From an uncultured Latescibacterota bacterium (GTDB lineage: Bacteria > Latescibacterota > UBA2968 > UBA8231), in contig OY282352.1 of the NCBI GenBank assembly GCA_958295495.1, positions 5,340,049 through 5,404,048 on the forward strand: a stretch of DNA of 64,000 nucleotides, given 5' to 3'. The notes below the pieces were generated by a model. That model was given only the letters and a program-made list of their open reading frames with translations. It had not been told where the DNA came from and ran no database searches. Both the position numbers and the translations under genes were made by a program. This document shows positions 24,771 to 34,116 of this stretch, piece after piece. Every line of letters begins with the position of its first letter. Position 1 is the stretch's first letter.

Positions 24771-25619
24771 TTAGCGACCCCTCTTGGCGGCCTGGAGCTT
24801 GCGCAATTGGCGGCGGCGACCCCAGCGGCTGCGCTTGACGCGCTGGCCCAAGGGCGGCTGGAGCTGCCCGTCGGCGACTAGTTCGTCGAGTACTTGATTG
24901 AGCCGGTCTGGCTGATTGGTGATGATCCCTTGAACCCCCATCGTCGCCAAGTCGCGCATTGCAATGTCCTCGTCAACGGTCCAAGCCCAGACCGCTATAC
25001 CCCGCTGGCGCATCTCTTCGAGGAAGGGCGGGGTCAGCGCCGCGTACCACATCGCCAGCGCGTTGGCCCCCACTTGCAGCACTTGACGCACGAGGCGGCG
25101 CGCGCGCACCCGCGAGGGCGTGGTCGGCAACTGGCCGACCAACAGTGCCGTGGGTAGGGTCGGGGCGAGCAAATTGAGCCGCTGGACGGTTTGCGGATTG
25201 AACGCTTGCACCACGACGCGCTCAGCCGCATTCGCCGCCTCAATCACCTGCAGGACGCGCTCGGCAATGCCATCGGCCTTGATTTCTATCAGCACGAGGG
25301 CTTGGTTGCGCGCTAAGTCGAGCACGTCTTCGAGCAGGGGTACGCGCTCGCCGGCAAAATCAGCGCTAAACCAGCGACCAGCATCGAATTGGCGCACTTG
25401 GTCGCCCAAGAGGTCGGCGACCAACCCGGTGCCATTGGTCGTCCGGTTGAGCGCCGCGTCGTGCAAGACCACGATCTGGCCATCGCGGGTGGAGTGGACG
25501 TCGATTTCGAGGATATCGACGCCGATCTGGAGGGCCTTTTCGCAAGCGGCCAACGTATTCTCGGGCGCCAACCCCGGACCGGATGCACCGCGGTGGGCAA
25601 TGCGCAGGGGGGTGATCAT
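24771..25619 (-). CDS. Glycerophosphodiester phosphodiesterase
   Basis: The 282-residue protein has the GDPD signature 'RIAHRGASGPGLAPENTLAA', catalytic His-Arg-Gly then Glu-Asn-Thr, followed by 'DILEIDVHSTRDGQIVVLHD' with the metal-binding Glu-x-Asp and second His. 'RTTNGTG' and 'VLIEIKADG' complete the TIM-barrel active site, and 'VWAWTVDEDIAMRDLATMGVQGIITNQPD' (given here in abbreviated pieces) gives the usual C-terminal half. It hydrolyses glycerophosphodiesters to glycerol-3-phosphate and an alcohol. No signal peptide is present, so it is cytoplasmic. It directly follows apgM on the same strand, with the ATG two bases after that stop. A second GDPD, with a membrane anchor, is at 44394. 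Confidence 0.92.
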   Translation of the reverse strand: MITPLRIAHRGASGPGLAPENTLAACEKALQIGVDILEIDVHSTRDGQIVVLHDAALNRTTNGTGLVADLLGDQVRQFDAGRWFSADFAGERVPLLEDVLDLARNQALVLIEIKADGIAERVLQVIEAANAAERVVVQAFNPQTVQRLNLLAPTLPTALLVGQLPTTPSRVRARRLVRQVLQVGANALAMWYAALTPPFLEEMRQRGIAVWAWTVDEDIAMRDLATMGVQGIITNQPDRLNQVLDELVADGQLQPPLGQRVKRSRWGRRRQLRKLQAAKRGR

Positions 25620-25620
25620 C

Positions 25621-26844
25621 TCAAGCGCCGAATTTGTCGAGCCGGCGCGCGTGGGCCAACGCGAGGGCCATCAAGCTAGTCGACGGCGCGATTCCGAGAC
25701 TGCCGGCGCTGCAACCGCGCTCGGAAAATTCATCGGCCGCGTCGGCCAACGCCCACGGGCTGGCTATGATCGTGGGCACTGGATGCCAACTGTGGCTGTG
25801 CATAATCGCAGGAGTCGAGTGGTCGCCAGTGACGATGAGTACCTCGGACTGCAGCGCACGCAACCGCGGAATGTAGGTGTCTAACTCCTCTAGCAGTCGC
25901 ACCTTCAAGTCGAAATCGCCGTCCTCGCCCGCGCTGTCGGTCTTCTTTAGGTGGACGTAAAAAAAGTCGTAGTCCGCGTAGCGGCTTTCGAGCAAGGCGA
26001 ACTCGGACGCAAGGTCCCAGCCGACCTCTTCGACATCCATGCCCACGGCCCCGGCCACGCCGCGGTACATGGGATACCCGGCAATGCCCAGTGCTTTCAG
26101 CCCGTACGCCTCGTCCATCGACACCAACTCTGGGTAGCGACCAAATCCCCGCAGCAACACCATGTTGGCCGGGTGTTCGTCAGCGAGCAAGGCGGCGGCT
26201 TGCCCTAGAAAGGCACTGGCCACTTCGACGGTGCGCTCGGAACCCGGCGCGAGCGCCGACAGGGGCTTGGGCGGCACGCCCGTCACCTGCGGATCCGAAT
26301 CCGAGACTTGGTCGCCCAAGTCCACGCCGCGAAACACCACGCCGGCGCGGTACTCCATCTCGGCGGCGACCTGCACCTCCACTCCGGGCACTGCGATCGC
26401 TCCTAGCACTTCGCAAAGCTGGCGGCCTTTTTTGGTGGGGATGCGGCCGGCGCGGCGATCGCGCACCCGGCCCGCAGCATCCACCGTGCAAAAATTGAGG
26501 CGTGCCGCCACGTCGCCGCGGGCGAAGTCCAGCCCCAAGCCGAGGGCCGAAAGGGCCCCGCGACCGATTTGGTTTTGCCAAGGATCGTAGCCAAAGAGGG
26601 CTAAGTGGGCTGGGCCGCTGCCCGGGGTAAAGCCGGCCCCTAACGGCGCAATCAGGCCGCAGGTGCCTCCCTTAGCCAGCGCGTCTAAGTTGGGCAACTG
26701 GGCCGTCTCCAGCTCGGACTTGCCAGTGGCGGGATGGGGTAAACCGCCCAAGCCATCGACGACCAACAGGACGATTTTGGCGTCGCTGTCCCGGATGCAC
26801 AACTCCTTGGTGTATTGGGAACTTATCACGTTCGCATTCTCCAA
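25621..26844 (-). CDS. apgM: 2,3-bisphosphoglycerate-independent phosphoglycerate mutase, ApgM type
   Basis: The 407-residue protein belongs to the alkaline-phosphatase superfamily, archaeal-type mutase. It has the metal site 'VLLVVDGLGGLPHP', 'ETAQLPNLDALAKGG', and the nucleophile region 'GFTPGSGPAHLALFGYDP' with the Ser in place for phosphate transfer. 'RIPTKKGRQLCEVL' and, later, metal ligands in 'KKTDSAGEDGD' and 'VTGDHSTPAIMHSHS' also match. It interconverts 3- and 2-phosphoglycerate in glycolysis. The length matches the family. The first 20 residues are unusual (MENANVISSQYTKEL) but no better internal start is visible. It is coupled with the GDPD gene downstream. Confidence 0.93.
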   Translation of the reverse strand: MENANVISSQYTKELCIRDSDAKIVLLVVDGLGGLPHPATGKSELETAQLPNLDALAKGGTCGLIAPLGAGFTPGSGPAHLALFGYDPWQNQIGRGALSALGLGLDFARGDVAARLNFCTVDAAGRVRDRRAGRIPTKKGRQLCEVLGAIAVPGVEVQVAAEMEYRAGVVFRGVDLGDQVSDSDPQVTGVPPKPLSALAPGSERTVEVASAFLGQAAALLADEHPANMVLLRGFGRYPELVSMDEAYGLKALGIAGYPMYRGVAGAVGMDVEEVGWDLASEFALLESRYADYDFFYVHLKKTDSAGEDGDFDLKVRLLEELDTYIPRLRALQSEVLIVTGDHSTPAIMHSHSWHPVPTIIASPWALADAADEFSERGCSAGSLGIAPSTSLMALALAHARRLDKFGA

Positions 26845-26871
26845 TTCCGCAGAAAACCGTCCCTGTGACCC

Positions 26872-28551
26872 CTAGGCCCCCGGCTCCCGCAAGTGCAGGT
26901 CCTTGATGACCATCTGCACGGCACCGTTGCCGCTATACGCGTCTGCCTCTAGCTCGAAAGCTGCGCTCAGCCGGTCGCCCGGCCGCACCTTTTCTGCGAG
27001 GTGTCTTTGGTTCCACCACAGCGCAGCACAGCGGCGTCCCCCTACCTCCAATTCGGCCTTGAAGTGGAGGCCGTCGGTGCCAATTTGCCGCGCCCAAACG
27101 ACCCGACAGTCCTCTAGGGCAAAAACCGGCCGCCGGTGTCCGTTGCCAAAAGGCTCTAGCGCGGCGAGTTGCTCTACTGTGTCCAGCGTCAAATCGGCCG
27201 GCTTGAGCATCAGGTCAATGTCCAAGACAGGTTGCAGTGCCGCGGCGCTAATGTGGGCGTTGGCGTGCCCGATTAGCGCGAGGCGAAAACTCTCAAAGGC
27301 ATCGACCGCGAGCGAAAAACCCGCGGCCGCCGGATGGCCGCCATGCGTCTGCAAGTGCTCTTCACAGGCGTGGATTCCCTCGCTGATGTCGTAGCACGGG
27401 ATGCTGCGAGCCGAGCCTACGCAGAGGCCGTGGTCGCCGCCTTGGGTACACACGACGGCGGGGCGGGCGTATTTTTCGCACAACTTGCTGGCCAACAAGC
27501 CGACGATCCCCACATTCCACTCCCCCAGTACCACGATGATGCGGTCCGCCACGTCCTCCTCCGGGCCGACCTGTTCCTCGACCTCTCGTATGCCCTCGCG
27601 CTGCCAGACCTGCCGCTGGGAGTTGAGCCGGTTGAGTTCGTCGGCCAACTGCGCGGCCTCCCCCTCGTTTGCGGAGCGCAAAAGCCGCAGCGCTATATCG
27701 GGCGTCTTCAAGCGGCCGGCGACATTGATCCGCGGCCCCAAGCGAAAACCCAAGCTGGCGGCATCGAGGGCCTGGTCTCGGTAGCTGGCTACCCTCTTGA
27801 GCGCGCGCAGCCCGAGGCGATTGGTGCGCTGGAGGATCTGCAGACCGCGTTGGATGAACAGGCGATTTTCCCCTAGCACGGGCACGAGATCGGCCACGGT
27901 CCCCAAGGCCACGAGGTCGAGCAATTCGTTGAGATAGCGGCGGCGCTCCTCGCCGGCGAGAAAAGCTGCACTGAGGGCCTGCACCAGCTTGAAGGTGACG
28001 CCGACGCCGGCCAAGTTCTTGAAAGGATACGCACAATCGCGGCGATTGGGGTTGACGATGGCGAGGGCGCGCGGCAATTCGGCGAGCTGCTGGTGGTGAT
28101 CTACTACTACGACTTCCACGCCGCGCGCCGCGGCTAGTTCCAAGGCATCGTAGGCCGAAATGCCATTGTCAACCGTGACGATGACGGACGCGCCCTTTGC
28201 TATGGCGGCCTCAACCCCGGGCGGCTTGAGGCCGTATCCGTCCTTGTGGCGATCGGGCAAGAGGCAGTCGCAGTCGGCTCCCACGTGCTCGAGAAAATCC
28301 ATGAGCACAGTGGTGCTGCAAACCCCATCTACGTCGTAGTCGCCGTACACGACGATCTTTTCGCGGGCGCGCACGGCGCACTCTAGGCGCGCCACCGCCG
28401 CTGTCATATCTTGCATTTGCTCGGGCGGGTGCAGGGATTCGGGCCCCACTTGCAGCTCGGCGCGGGTCAGGCCGCGACCGGCGAGCAGGACATCAATTAA
28501 GCTATCGTACGGATCGTCGTGGATGACATTCCAGATCGGGTAACGGCGCAT
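26872..28551 (-). CDS. recJ: Single-stranded-DNA-specific exonuclease RecJ
   Basis: The 559-residue protein has the DHH phosphoesterase motifs in order: 'IVVYGDYDVDGVCST', 'VIVTVDNGI' and 'VVVVDHHQ', then 'LVALGTVADLVPV', the DHHA1 GGGHP-like box as 'QTHGGHPAAAGFSL', and a C-terminal OB-type region ending 'VQMVIKDLHL'. It degrades single-stranded DNA 5' to 3' in recombination and mismatch repair. The length is normal. The start is ATG 28551. The 160-base gap to the divergent secreted-protein gene must hold both promoters. Confidence 0.95.
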   Translation of the reverse strand: MRRYPIWNVIHDDPYDSLIDVLLAGRGLTRAELQVGPESLHPPEQMQDMTAAVARLECAVRAREKIVVYGDYDVDGVCSTTVLMDFLEHVGADCDCLLPDRHKDGYGLKPPGVEAAIAKGASVIVTVDNGISAYDALELAAARGVEVVVVDHHQQLAELPRALAIVNPNRRDCAYPFKNLAGVGVTFKLVQALSAAFLAGEERRRYLNELLDLVALGTVADLVPVLGENRLFIQRGLQILQRTNRLGLRALKRVASYRDQALDAASLGFRLGPRINVAGRLKTPDIALRLLRSANEGEAAQLADELNRLNSQRQVWQREGIREVEEQVGPEEDVADRIIVVLGEWNVGIVGLLASKLCEKYARPAVVCTQGGDHGLCVGSARSIPCYDISEGIHACEEHLQTHGGHPAAAGFSLAVDAFESFRLALIGHANAHISAAALQPVLDIDLMLKPADLTLDTVEQLAALEPFGNGHRRPVFALEDCRVVWARQIGTDGLHFKAELEVGGRRCAALWWNQRHLAEKVRPGDRLSAAFELEADAYSGNGAVQMVIKDLHLREPGA

Positions 28552-28645
28552 TTATAAGTAATCCACCTATATGGGAGTTTGTATGGCGCGGCTCAGACAA
28601 TAATATCAAACGCGGCAAAACCTGGTCAAGGCAGAGCCAACGCGC

Positions 28646-28673
28646 TTGCCTAGAAGCTAGTGTTGCGTACATT
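28646..28673 (+). promoter_or_regulatory. Possible promoter for the secreted protein / rsmB string
   Basis: TTGCCT (28646-28651) and TACATT (28668-28673) are 16 bases apart, in the only intergenic stretch before the long plus-strand string. The TACATT -10 matches two other proposed promoters in the window. The ribosome-binding region GGGGAAAG precedes ATG 28712. Confidence 0.33.
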
Positions 28674-28711
28674 TTTGCTGTACTTTTTGAACTTTTACTC
28701 GGGGAAAGTGC

Positions 28712-29920
28712 ATGCTTTTCTGCTATATAGCCCTCCTAAGTGTAGCCGCGTTGCCCCGCCTCGCGGCCGCCGGCCCCAACGCAGACACTGAAATTTTCAT
28801 CGGCGAAGAAGGTCCCTTCTGCGGGTTTGCAGCCAATAGCACCGTGGAGTTCAGCGTCTCAGCGCGCAACATGGGCAGCGTGCGCCAAGTCAAATTCGAG
28901 TTTAGCTGGGCACCAGCCGACGCCATCGCCGCGGTCGCGGGTGCGCTAGGCGAGACGGCGAGGGCCAATTCCTTTGTCGCCCCAGGACCACCGCAAATAA
29001 AAGGCCAGACCGCCCAATGGGGCATAGCGACCCTCGGCGGCGCAGGGATAGCGGGCGAGGGCCATCTCGCGAACATGGCGTTCACCTTGGCCGACTCCAT
29101 CAGCCCCACCACGCCCATAGACATCTACCTCGACGTGGTGTCGCTCGGGCCTTCTTTTAGCGAACGCGACGACATCCGCCCCCAAGTCGCGTTCTTGCGC
29201 AATTATTGCGATGCCGAGGGGCAGGCTTTGCCGGAGGGCATCTTCTTCCGCTCGGTCGGGCAAAACCACTCCTTTTCTGCGACCGGCACCGGCGGCGTAG
29301 CCGACGGCAGCGAAGGAGAAATCCTCGTGTCGGCGCGCCTCTTGCAGGCTGGGCATTTCCGCGCTGGCGCGGCCTTTACCTGGGACATTACCAACTCTGG
29401 AGCCGGCCCGGCATACGCATTCGTCAACGGCGAGGCCGTCCGCATCCCGGCCGACGCGGCCCAGCAGGTGACGACCACTAGCGACGAGCGCGGCCAGACC
29501 TACCTGCTCCTCGACGCCGAACAGGAGACTGTGCTCGTGTTCAATACCTGCGCCGAAGGCTCGTGTTCAGAAAGCCAAGTAGTATGGGGGGACATTGCCA
29601 CGTCCATCTCAGAGCCGTCCGGCCTCGCTTTGCCGCGCGAACTCATCCTCGCGCCGAACTATCCCAATCCCTTTAACGCCGGCACCTCTATCCCCTTTGC
29701 CATCCCCGAGGGAGGGCCTCGCTTTGCCCAAATCGACATCTTCAACTTAGTGGGTCAAAAGGTGGCCACGCCCTTTGCGGCAAACGCGCGCCCAGGGCAG
29801 CACGTAGTCCGCTGGGATAGCCAGTTGGCAACCGGTGCGCCTGCCGCTAGCGGCCTCTACATCTACCGCCTGCGGACGGATTCGGCTGACCTGCACCGCC
29901 CCATGCTCCTCTTGCGCTGA
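28712..29920 (+). CDS. Secreted protein with cohesin-like domain and C-terminal sorting tail
   Basis: The 402-residue protein has an N-terminal signal ('LFCYIALLSVAALPRLAAAG'). Residues about 25-170 look like a cohesin-type beta sandwich ('STVEFSVSARNMGSVRQVKFEFSW', shown in part; 'GHLANMAFTLADS'). The last 90 residues form a typical FCB sorting/FlgD-like tail: 'LAPNYPNPFNAGTSIPFAIP', 'IDIFNLVGQKVATPF', 'VRWDSQ' and 'ASGLYIYRLRT'. It is probably displayed on the cell surface. It is followed after three bases by rsmB, so it shares a transcript with housekeeping genes, which is unusual. The ligand is unknown. Confidence 0.78.
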   Translation: MLFCYIALLSVAALPRLAAAGPNADTEIFIGEEGPFCGFAANSTVEFSVSARNMGSVRQVKFEFSWAPADAIAAVAGALGETARANSFVAPGPPQIKGQTAQWGIATLGGAGIAGEGHLANMAFTLADSISPTTPIDIYLDVVSLGPSFSERDDIRPQVAFLRNYCDAEGQALPEGIFFRSVGQNHSFSATGTGGVADGSEGEILVSARLLQAGHFRAGAAFTWDITNSGAGPAYAFVNGEAVRIPADAAQQVTTTSDERGQTYLLLDAEQETVLVFNTCAEGSCSESQVVWGDIATSISEPSGLALPRELILAPNYPNPFNAGTSIPFAIPEGGPRFAQIDIFNLVGQKVATPFAANARPGQHVVRWDSQLATGAPAASGLYIYRLRTDSADLHRPMLLLR

Positions 29921-29923
29921 GCC

Positions 29924-31255
29924 GTGCGCCCTCCCGACCCAGCCCGCCTTGCGGCTGTGCGCTTGCTCCGCGACCTAGAACGCCAAGCCAAGCCCTTCGA
30001 CGAACTGCTACAAGCCCTCGACGCGCGCTTGCCGACCAACCGCGACGTGCGCTTCGCCCGCCAGCTAGTCCTCGGTGCGGTGCGCTGGCAGAAGCGGCTC
30101 GATTGGATCATCGCCACCTGCTGTGTGCGCCCGATCGCCCAACTCTCGCCTTGGGCCCGCCACATTTTGCGCCTCGGCACCTATCAGCTCTTCTGGCTCG
30201 ACCGCGTGCCCCAGTCTGCGGCCGTCCATACCTCGGTCGAGCTAGCCAAGCACTTGACGCACCAAGGCATCGCCTCACTGGTCAACGCCGTACTCCGCAA
30301 CGTGCTGCGGCAACGTGCGCGGGTTCGCTATCCCGATCAGCAGCAAAATCCGGCGCGTTACCTAGCAGTGTACCACTCCCATCCCGAATGGTTGGTCGAG
30401 CGCTGGGTCGGCCGCTGGGGGCGCGAAGCTGTCGAGCCTTTACTCGTGGCCAACAACCAGCCCGCCGCACTCAACATCTACCTCAATCCGCTGCGCACCA
30501 GCCGCGAACTAGCCGCCGCACTCGACCTAGTCCCGGTCGGGTCGAGGCCGGGCTTTTATCGAGCGGCAAATGGCGCGGATCTCTTTGCCTCACGCGCATA
30601 CCAGCAGGGGCAGTTTCAGATCCAAGACCCCAACGCCGGCTTGGCCGTGGCCCTGCTCGAGCCGCAGCCGGGCGAACGCCTGCTCGACCTGTGCAGCGCA
30701 CCTGGCGGCAAGGCCGTGCAAGCAGCCATCGCCATGGCCGACCGCGGCTGGGTCGTAGCCGCCGACATTTCGCTGCCGAGGCTAAATCGAGTGCGCGAAA
30801 ACGCCCGGCGGCTGCGCCTGCGCACCATCCGTCCGGTGGCGCGCGACGGCACGACCCCTGGGTGCGGGGCCTTCGATCGAGTCCTCGCCGATGTGCCCTG
30901 CAGTGCCACCGGCGTACTCGGGCGGCGACCAGACGCCCGCTGGCGCCGCAAACCAGCCGAATTTGCGACATTGGCCGCGCGGCAACAGGTGCTCATCCAA
31001 CGCGCTTACGAGCACCTGCGGCCCGGCGGCGTCTTGGTGTATAGCACCTGTAGCTTGGAAGAGGAGGAAAACGAAGCCATTGTCGAGCGATTCTTAAAGC
31101 AGACCCCAACCGCTCGGCTGGAGCGCGCCGATGCCCACTTTCCCGCCCAGCCTTGGGCCGGCCGCTACGTGCTCACCATACCGGGTCAACACGACGGCGA
31201 CGGCAGTTTTGCCGCACGCATCCGCAAAGGCACCGCCCCTTCGGTCGGCGGATAA
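29924..31255 (+). CDS. rsmB: 16S rRNA (cytosine967-C5)-methyltransferase
   Basis: The 443-residue protein starts at GTG 29924. It has an N-terminal NusB-like RNA-binding domain ('RFARQLVLGAVRWQKRLDWII', 'LGTYQLFWLDRVPQSAAVHTSVELAK' in parts). The SAM-dependent methyltransferase has 'LDLCSAPGGKA' as motif I, 'ADVPCSATGVLGRRPD' containing the first catalytic Cys, and 'YSTCSLEEEENE' containing the second. This two-cysteine arrangement defines RNA m5C methyltransferases, and the NusB-like domain identifies RsmB. It acts on 16S rRNA. The PASTA gene begins just after its stop. Confidence 0.94.
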   Translation: MRPPDPARLAAVRLLRDLERQAKPFDELLQALDARLPTNRDVRFARQLVLGAVRWQKRLDWIIATCCVRPIAQLSPWARHILRLGTYQLFWLDRVPQSAAVHTSVELAKHLTHQGIASLVNAVLRNVLRQRARVRYPDQQQNPARYLAVYHSHPEWLVERWVGRWGREAVEPLLVANNQPAALNIYLNPLRTSRELAAALDLVPVGSRPGFYRAANGADLFASRAYQQGQFQIQDPNAGLAVALLEPQPGERLLDLCSAPGGKAVQAAIAMADRGWVVAADISLPRLNRVRENARRLRLRTIRPVARDGTTPGCGAFDRVLADVPCSATGVLGRRPDARWRRKPAEFATLAARQQVLIQRAYEHLRPGGVLVYSTCSLEEEENEAIVERFLKQTPTARLERADAHFPAQPWAGRYVLTIPGQHDGDGSFAARIRKGTAPSVGG

Positions 31256-31268
31256 AGCGTTGCACATC

Positions 31269-32042
31269 GTGAAAAGCATCCTCCGCCAATTGGGCCTGCT
31301 CGCAACGGGTGCGCTCCTCGCCGGCATCATCGCCCTCACCCTGCTCGACGCGATCATCATGCCCTACATAGTTGACACGCCCAGCGTCCAAGTGCCCGAC
31401 CTCCAAGGCCTTTCCGCGCCCGAGGTATCCGCCCGCTTCGAGGAAGCAGGACTAAAGATGACCATCGGCGATTCGCTGCACCACGAGATCATCCCAGCCG
31501 ACGCGGTCATCGATCAAGACCCAAGTGTTGGTCAATTGGTCAAAAAGGGGCGGCGCATCGTCTTGACTGTGAGCAAAGGGCCGCGCTACTACGAGGTTCC
31601 CGACGTGCGCCGCGTGAGCCTCCGCGAGGCGCGTTTGCAACTAGAGGGAAACCAGCTAAAGATCGGCCAAATCCTCTACCGCTCCTCAGATGCCCTCCCC
31701 GAGGGCGCTGTCGTCGGGCAATCACCCTCCCCGGGTGCTCAGCTTGCCCGCAACAGTGCGGTTGACCTCCAGATCAGCAATGGCCCGCTCGCGGCCCTTA
31801 AGCGCGTCCCCGATCTAATCGGCCTGTCCATCGGGGTTGTAGAGGACACTTTGCGCAAATACGAATTGCGCATCGGCCACATCGCCAAGCGCATTGACGA
31901 GCAAAAATCTGTCGGCACGGTCTTGGCGCAAGCACCTGAGAGCGAGCAGCGCATCCCGCGCCACAGCCGCATCGACCTCGTCGTCAGCGCCGCTCCACCG
32001 CCTCCGGAGCCGGACGCCTTTGACAACTGGGAGGAACCATGA
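31269..32042 (+). CDS. Membrane-anchored protein with three PASTA domains
   Basis: GTG 31269 is chosen; TTG 31260 in frame is possible. The 257-residue product has one N-terminal membrane helix ('GLLATGALLAGIIALTLLDAI') and then three PASTA repeats with the usual wording: 'VQVPDLQGLSAPEVSARFEEAGL', 'YEVPDVRRVSLREARLQLEG' and 'KRVPDLIGLSIGVVEDTLRK' (each abbreviated). There is no kinase or transpeptidase domain. PASTA modules bind peptidoglycan or muropeptides, so it likely senses or docks to the wall from the periplasmic face. Its stop overlaps the rpe start (ATGA), so it is coupled to a cytoplasmic enzyme gene. Confidence 0.85.
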   Translation: MKSILRQLGLLATGALLAGIIALTLLDAIIMPYIVDTPSVQVPDLQGLSAPEVSARFEEAGLKMTIGDSLHHEIIPADAVIDQDPSVGQLVKKGRRIVLTVSKGPRYYEVPDVRRVSLREARLQLEGNQLKIGQILYRSSDALPEGAVVGQSPSPGAQLARNSAVDLQISNGPLAALKRVPDLIGLSIGVVEDTLRKYELRIGHIAKRIDEQKSVGTVLAQAPESEQRIPRHSRIDLVVSAAPPPPEPDAFDNWEEP

Positions 32043-32689
32043 ACGCCACACGCATCGGGCCTTCCCTCTTGGCCGCCGACTTTGCCCGCCTAGCCGAGGA
32101 CATTGGCCGCGTCGAGCGCGGAGGAGCTGATTTTCTTCATCTCGACGTAATGGACGGGCACTTCGTCCCCAACCTCAGCTTTGGGCTGCCGGTCGTCGCG
32201 GCCGTGCGCCAAACTACCCGCCTCGAACTCAACGCGCACCTGATGTTGCAAGATCCCTTGCCCTTTATCGGCCCCTTCAAAGAGGCGGGCGCGAACTCAG
32301 TCGTCGTCCACGTGGAAATCGAGTTCGACCTCCGGGCCGTACTCGACGCCATCCGCCAGCACGGTCTCCAGTGCGGCCTCGCGGTCAATCCAAGTACGCC
32401 CGTCTCCGCCCTCTACCCCTATCTCGACGAACTCGACTCGACCTTGGTCATGTCCGTGGAGCCGGGATTTGGCGGCCAGACCTTCCAGCCCGCAGCCCTC
32501 GACAAAATCCGCGACCTGTGCGCGGAAATCGAGCACCGTGGGCTAGACCTGCCCGTCGGGATTGACGGCGGAGTCCATCCTGGCAACGCGACCGCTTGCC
32601 GCCAAGCCGGTGCCCGGTGCCTAGTGGCTGGCTCAGCCGTTTTCAGCGCTCGAGACCCTGCCCGCGTTATCGCCGCCCTGCGCGGCTGA
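32039..32689 (+). CDS. rpe: Ribulose-phosphate 3-epimerase
   Basis: The 216-residue TIM-barrel enzyme has 'RIGPSLLAADFARLAEDI', 'FLHLDVMDGHFVPNLSFG' with catalytic Asp and metal His, 'LELNAHLMLQDP', 'VMSVEPGFGGQTFQPAALDKI' and 'VGIDGGVHPGNA' with the second catalytic Asp. It interconverts ribulose-5-phosphate and xylulose-5-phosphate in the pentose phosphate pathway. ATG 32039 overlaps the PASTA gene stop by four bases. Confidence 0.95.
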   Translation: MNATRIGPSLLAADFARLAEDIGRVERGGADFLHLDVMDGHFVPNLSFGLPVVAAVRQTTRLELNAHLMLQDPLPFIGPFKEAGANSVVVHVEIEFDLRAVLDAIRQHGLQCGLAVNPSTPVSALYPYLDELDSTLVMSVEPGFGGQTFQPAALDKIRDLCAEIEHRGLDLPVGIDGGVHPGNATACRQAGARCLVAGSAVFSARDPARVIAALRG

Positions 32690-32699
32690 TCTACCTCTG

Positions 32700-32729
32700 T
32701 TGCCATATATATACATTAACCTATATTTT
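32700..32729 (+). promoter_or_regulatory. Possible promoter for the ffh-rpsP-rimM-trmD-rplS operon
   Basis: The 79-base spacer between rpe and ffh is much richer in A+T than its surroundings. TTGCCA (32700-32705) and TATTTT (32724-32729) are 18 bases apart, 39 bases before ATG 32769. Another TACATT occurs at 32712-32717. Confidence 0.35.
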
Positions 32730-32768
32730 AACTCTTTTGTCCCATTCTACCATTCGACGCATCGGCTT

Positions 32769-34097
32769 ATGTTTGACCGACTCAGCGAACGCTTTGACGA
32801 CCTCTTCCGCTCGCTTCGCGGGCAGGGGCGCATCACCGAGCGCAATATCGACGATACTCTGCGCCAGATCCGCCGTTCTCTGCTCGAAGCCGATGTCAAC
32901 TTCAAGGTCGCCAAGGACTTTATTCAGCGGGTCAAAGAGCAGGCCCTCGGCCAAGACGTCCTCAAGAGCCTGACCCCGGGCCAGCAGCTAGTCAAAGTCG
33001 TCCACCGCGAGCTCGTCGCCCTGCTGGGGGGCAGCCACAGCCCACCCAACCTCGCCGAGCATCCCCCCACCGTCGTCATGCTCGTTGGCCTGCAGGGCTG
33101 TGGCAAGACGACTATGGCCGCCAAGCTGGCCCGCCAGTTCAAGGAAAGGGGCCGGCCCCCACTGCTGATCGCGGCCGACGTGTATCGCCCGGCCGCCGTG
33201 GCTCAGCTCCAATCGCTGGGAGCCTCTATCGACGTGCCCGTCTTCAGTCAGCCCGCGGGCGTCGATCCAGTCGCCATCTGCCGTCGCGGCATCGACCAAG
33301 CCCGCCAGACCCATCGCAGCATCGCGCTCATAGACACGGCGGGCCGCCTGAGCATCGACGAGGAGATGATGGACGAGCTGGCCCGCATCCAGCAGGCCGT
33401 CGGTCCGCACGAGATCCTTTTTGTCGCCGACAGCATGCAGGGCCAAGACGCCGTAGAGACCGCCGCCCGCTTTAACCAGCGTCTAGCATTTACCGGCTGT
33501 GCCCTGACCAAGCTCGACAGCGACGCCCGCGGCGGGGCCGCGCTGTCGATCCGCGCCGTCACGGGCCGGCCGATCAAATTCGTCGGCACGGGCGAGAAAA
33601 TCGAAGACCTAGAGGCTTTTCACCCCGACCGCATGGCCTCGCGCATCCTCGGGATGGGCGACATTGTCTCGCTCGTGGAAAGGGCCGAGCAGGCCATGGA
33701 GCGCGACAGGGCCAAACAACTAGAAGAAAAGCTCCGCCGGGCCTCTTTCACGTTTGAGGATTTTCTCTCGCAGTTGCACGCCGTCCGCCGCATGGGGCCT
33801 CTCGACCAGCTCATGGGCATGATTCCTGGGGGCGGCAAGGCCGCCAAGGACATGCAGCTCGACGAAAGCGCGTTCACCCAAGTCGAGGCCATCATCAACT
33901 CCATGACCCGCCAAGAGCGCGTACAACCCAAAATTCTCAACGGCAGCCGCCGCAAGCGCATCGCCCGCGGCAGCGGCACGACCGTCCAAGAGGTGAACCA
34001 GCTAGTCAAGCAATTTCAGATGATGCAGAAAATGATGAGGCAGATGGGCCGCACCAAAGGCGGTCGCTCGAAAATAAAAATGCCCCTTAGGGGCTAG
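32769..34097 (+). CDS. ffh: Signal recognition particle protein Ffh
   Basis: The 442-residue GTPase starts at ATG 32769, where homology begins (MFDRLSERFDDLFRSLRG). The N-domain is followed by G-domain motifs 'GLQGCGKTTMAAKLA', 'LIAADVYRPAAVAQL', 'LIDTAGRLSIDEEMM' and 'TKLDSDARGGAAL', then the M domain with 'RRMGPLDQLMGMIPGGGK' and 'RRKRIARGSGTTVQEVNQL', which bind signal sequence and 4.5S RNA. The methionine-rich end 'QMMQKMMRQMG' is typical. It directs membrane proteins to the translocon. It heads the rpsP-rimM-trmD-rplS operon. Confidence 0.97.
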   Translation: MFDRLSERFDDLFRSLRGQGRITERNIDDTLRQIRRSLLEADVNFKVAKDFIQRVKEQALGQDVLKSLTPGQQLVKVVHRELVALLGGSHSPPNLAEHPPTVVMLVGLQGCGKTTMAAKLARQFKERGRPPLLIAADVYRPAAVAQLQSLGASIDVPVFSQPAGVDPVAICRRGIDQARQTHRSIALIDTAGRLSIDEEMMDELARIQQAVGPHEILFVADSMQGQDAVETAARFNQRLAFTGCALTKLDSDARGGAALSIRAVTGRPIKFVGTGEKIEDLEAFHPDRMASRILGMGDIVSLVERAEQAMERDRAKQLEEKLRRASFTFEDFLSQLHAVRRMGPLDQLMGMIPGGGKAAKDMQLDESAFTQVEAIINSMTRQERVQPKILNGSRRKRIARGSGTTVQEVNQLVKQFQMMQKMMRQMGRTKGGRSKIKMPLRG

Positions 34098-34116
34098 GCA
34101 TCCAAGGAGAATAGCA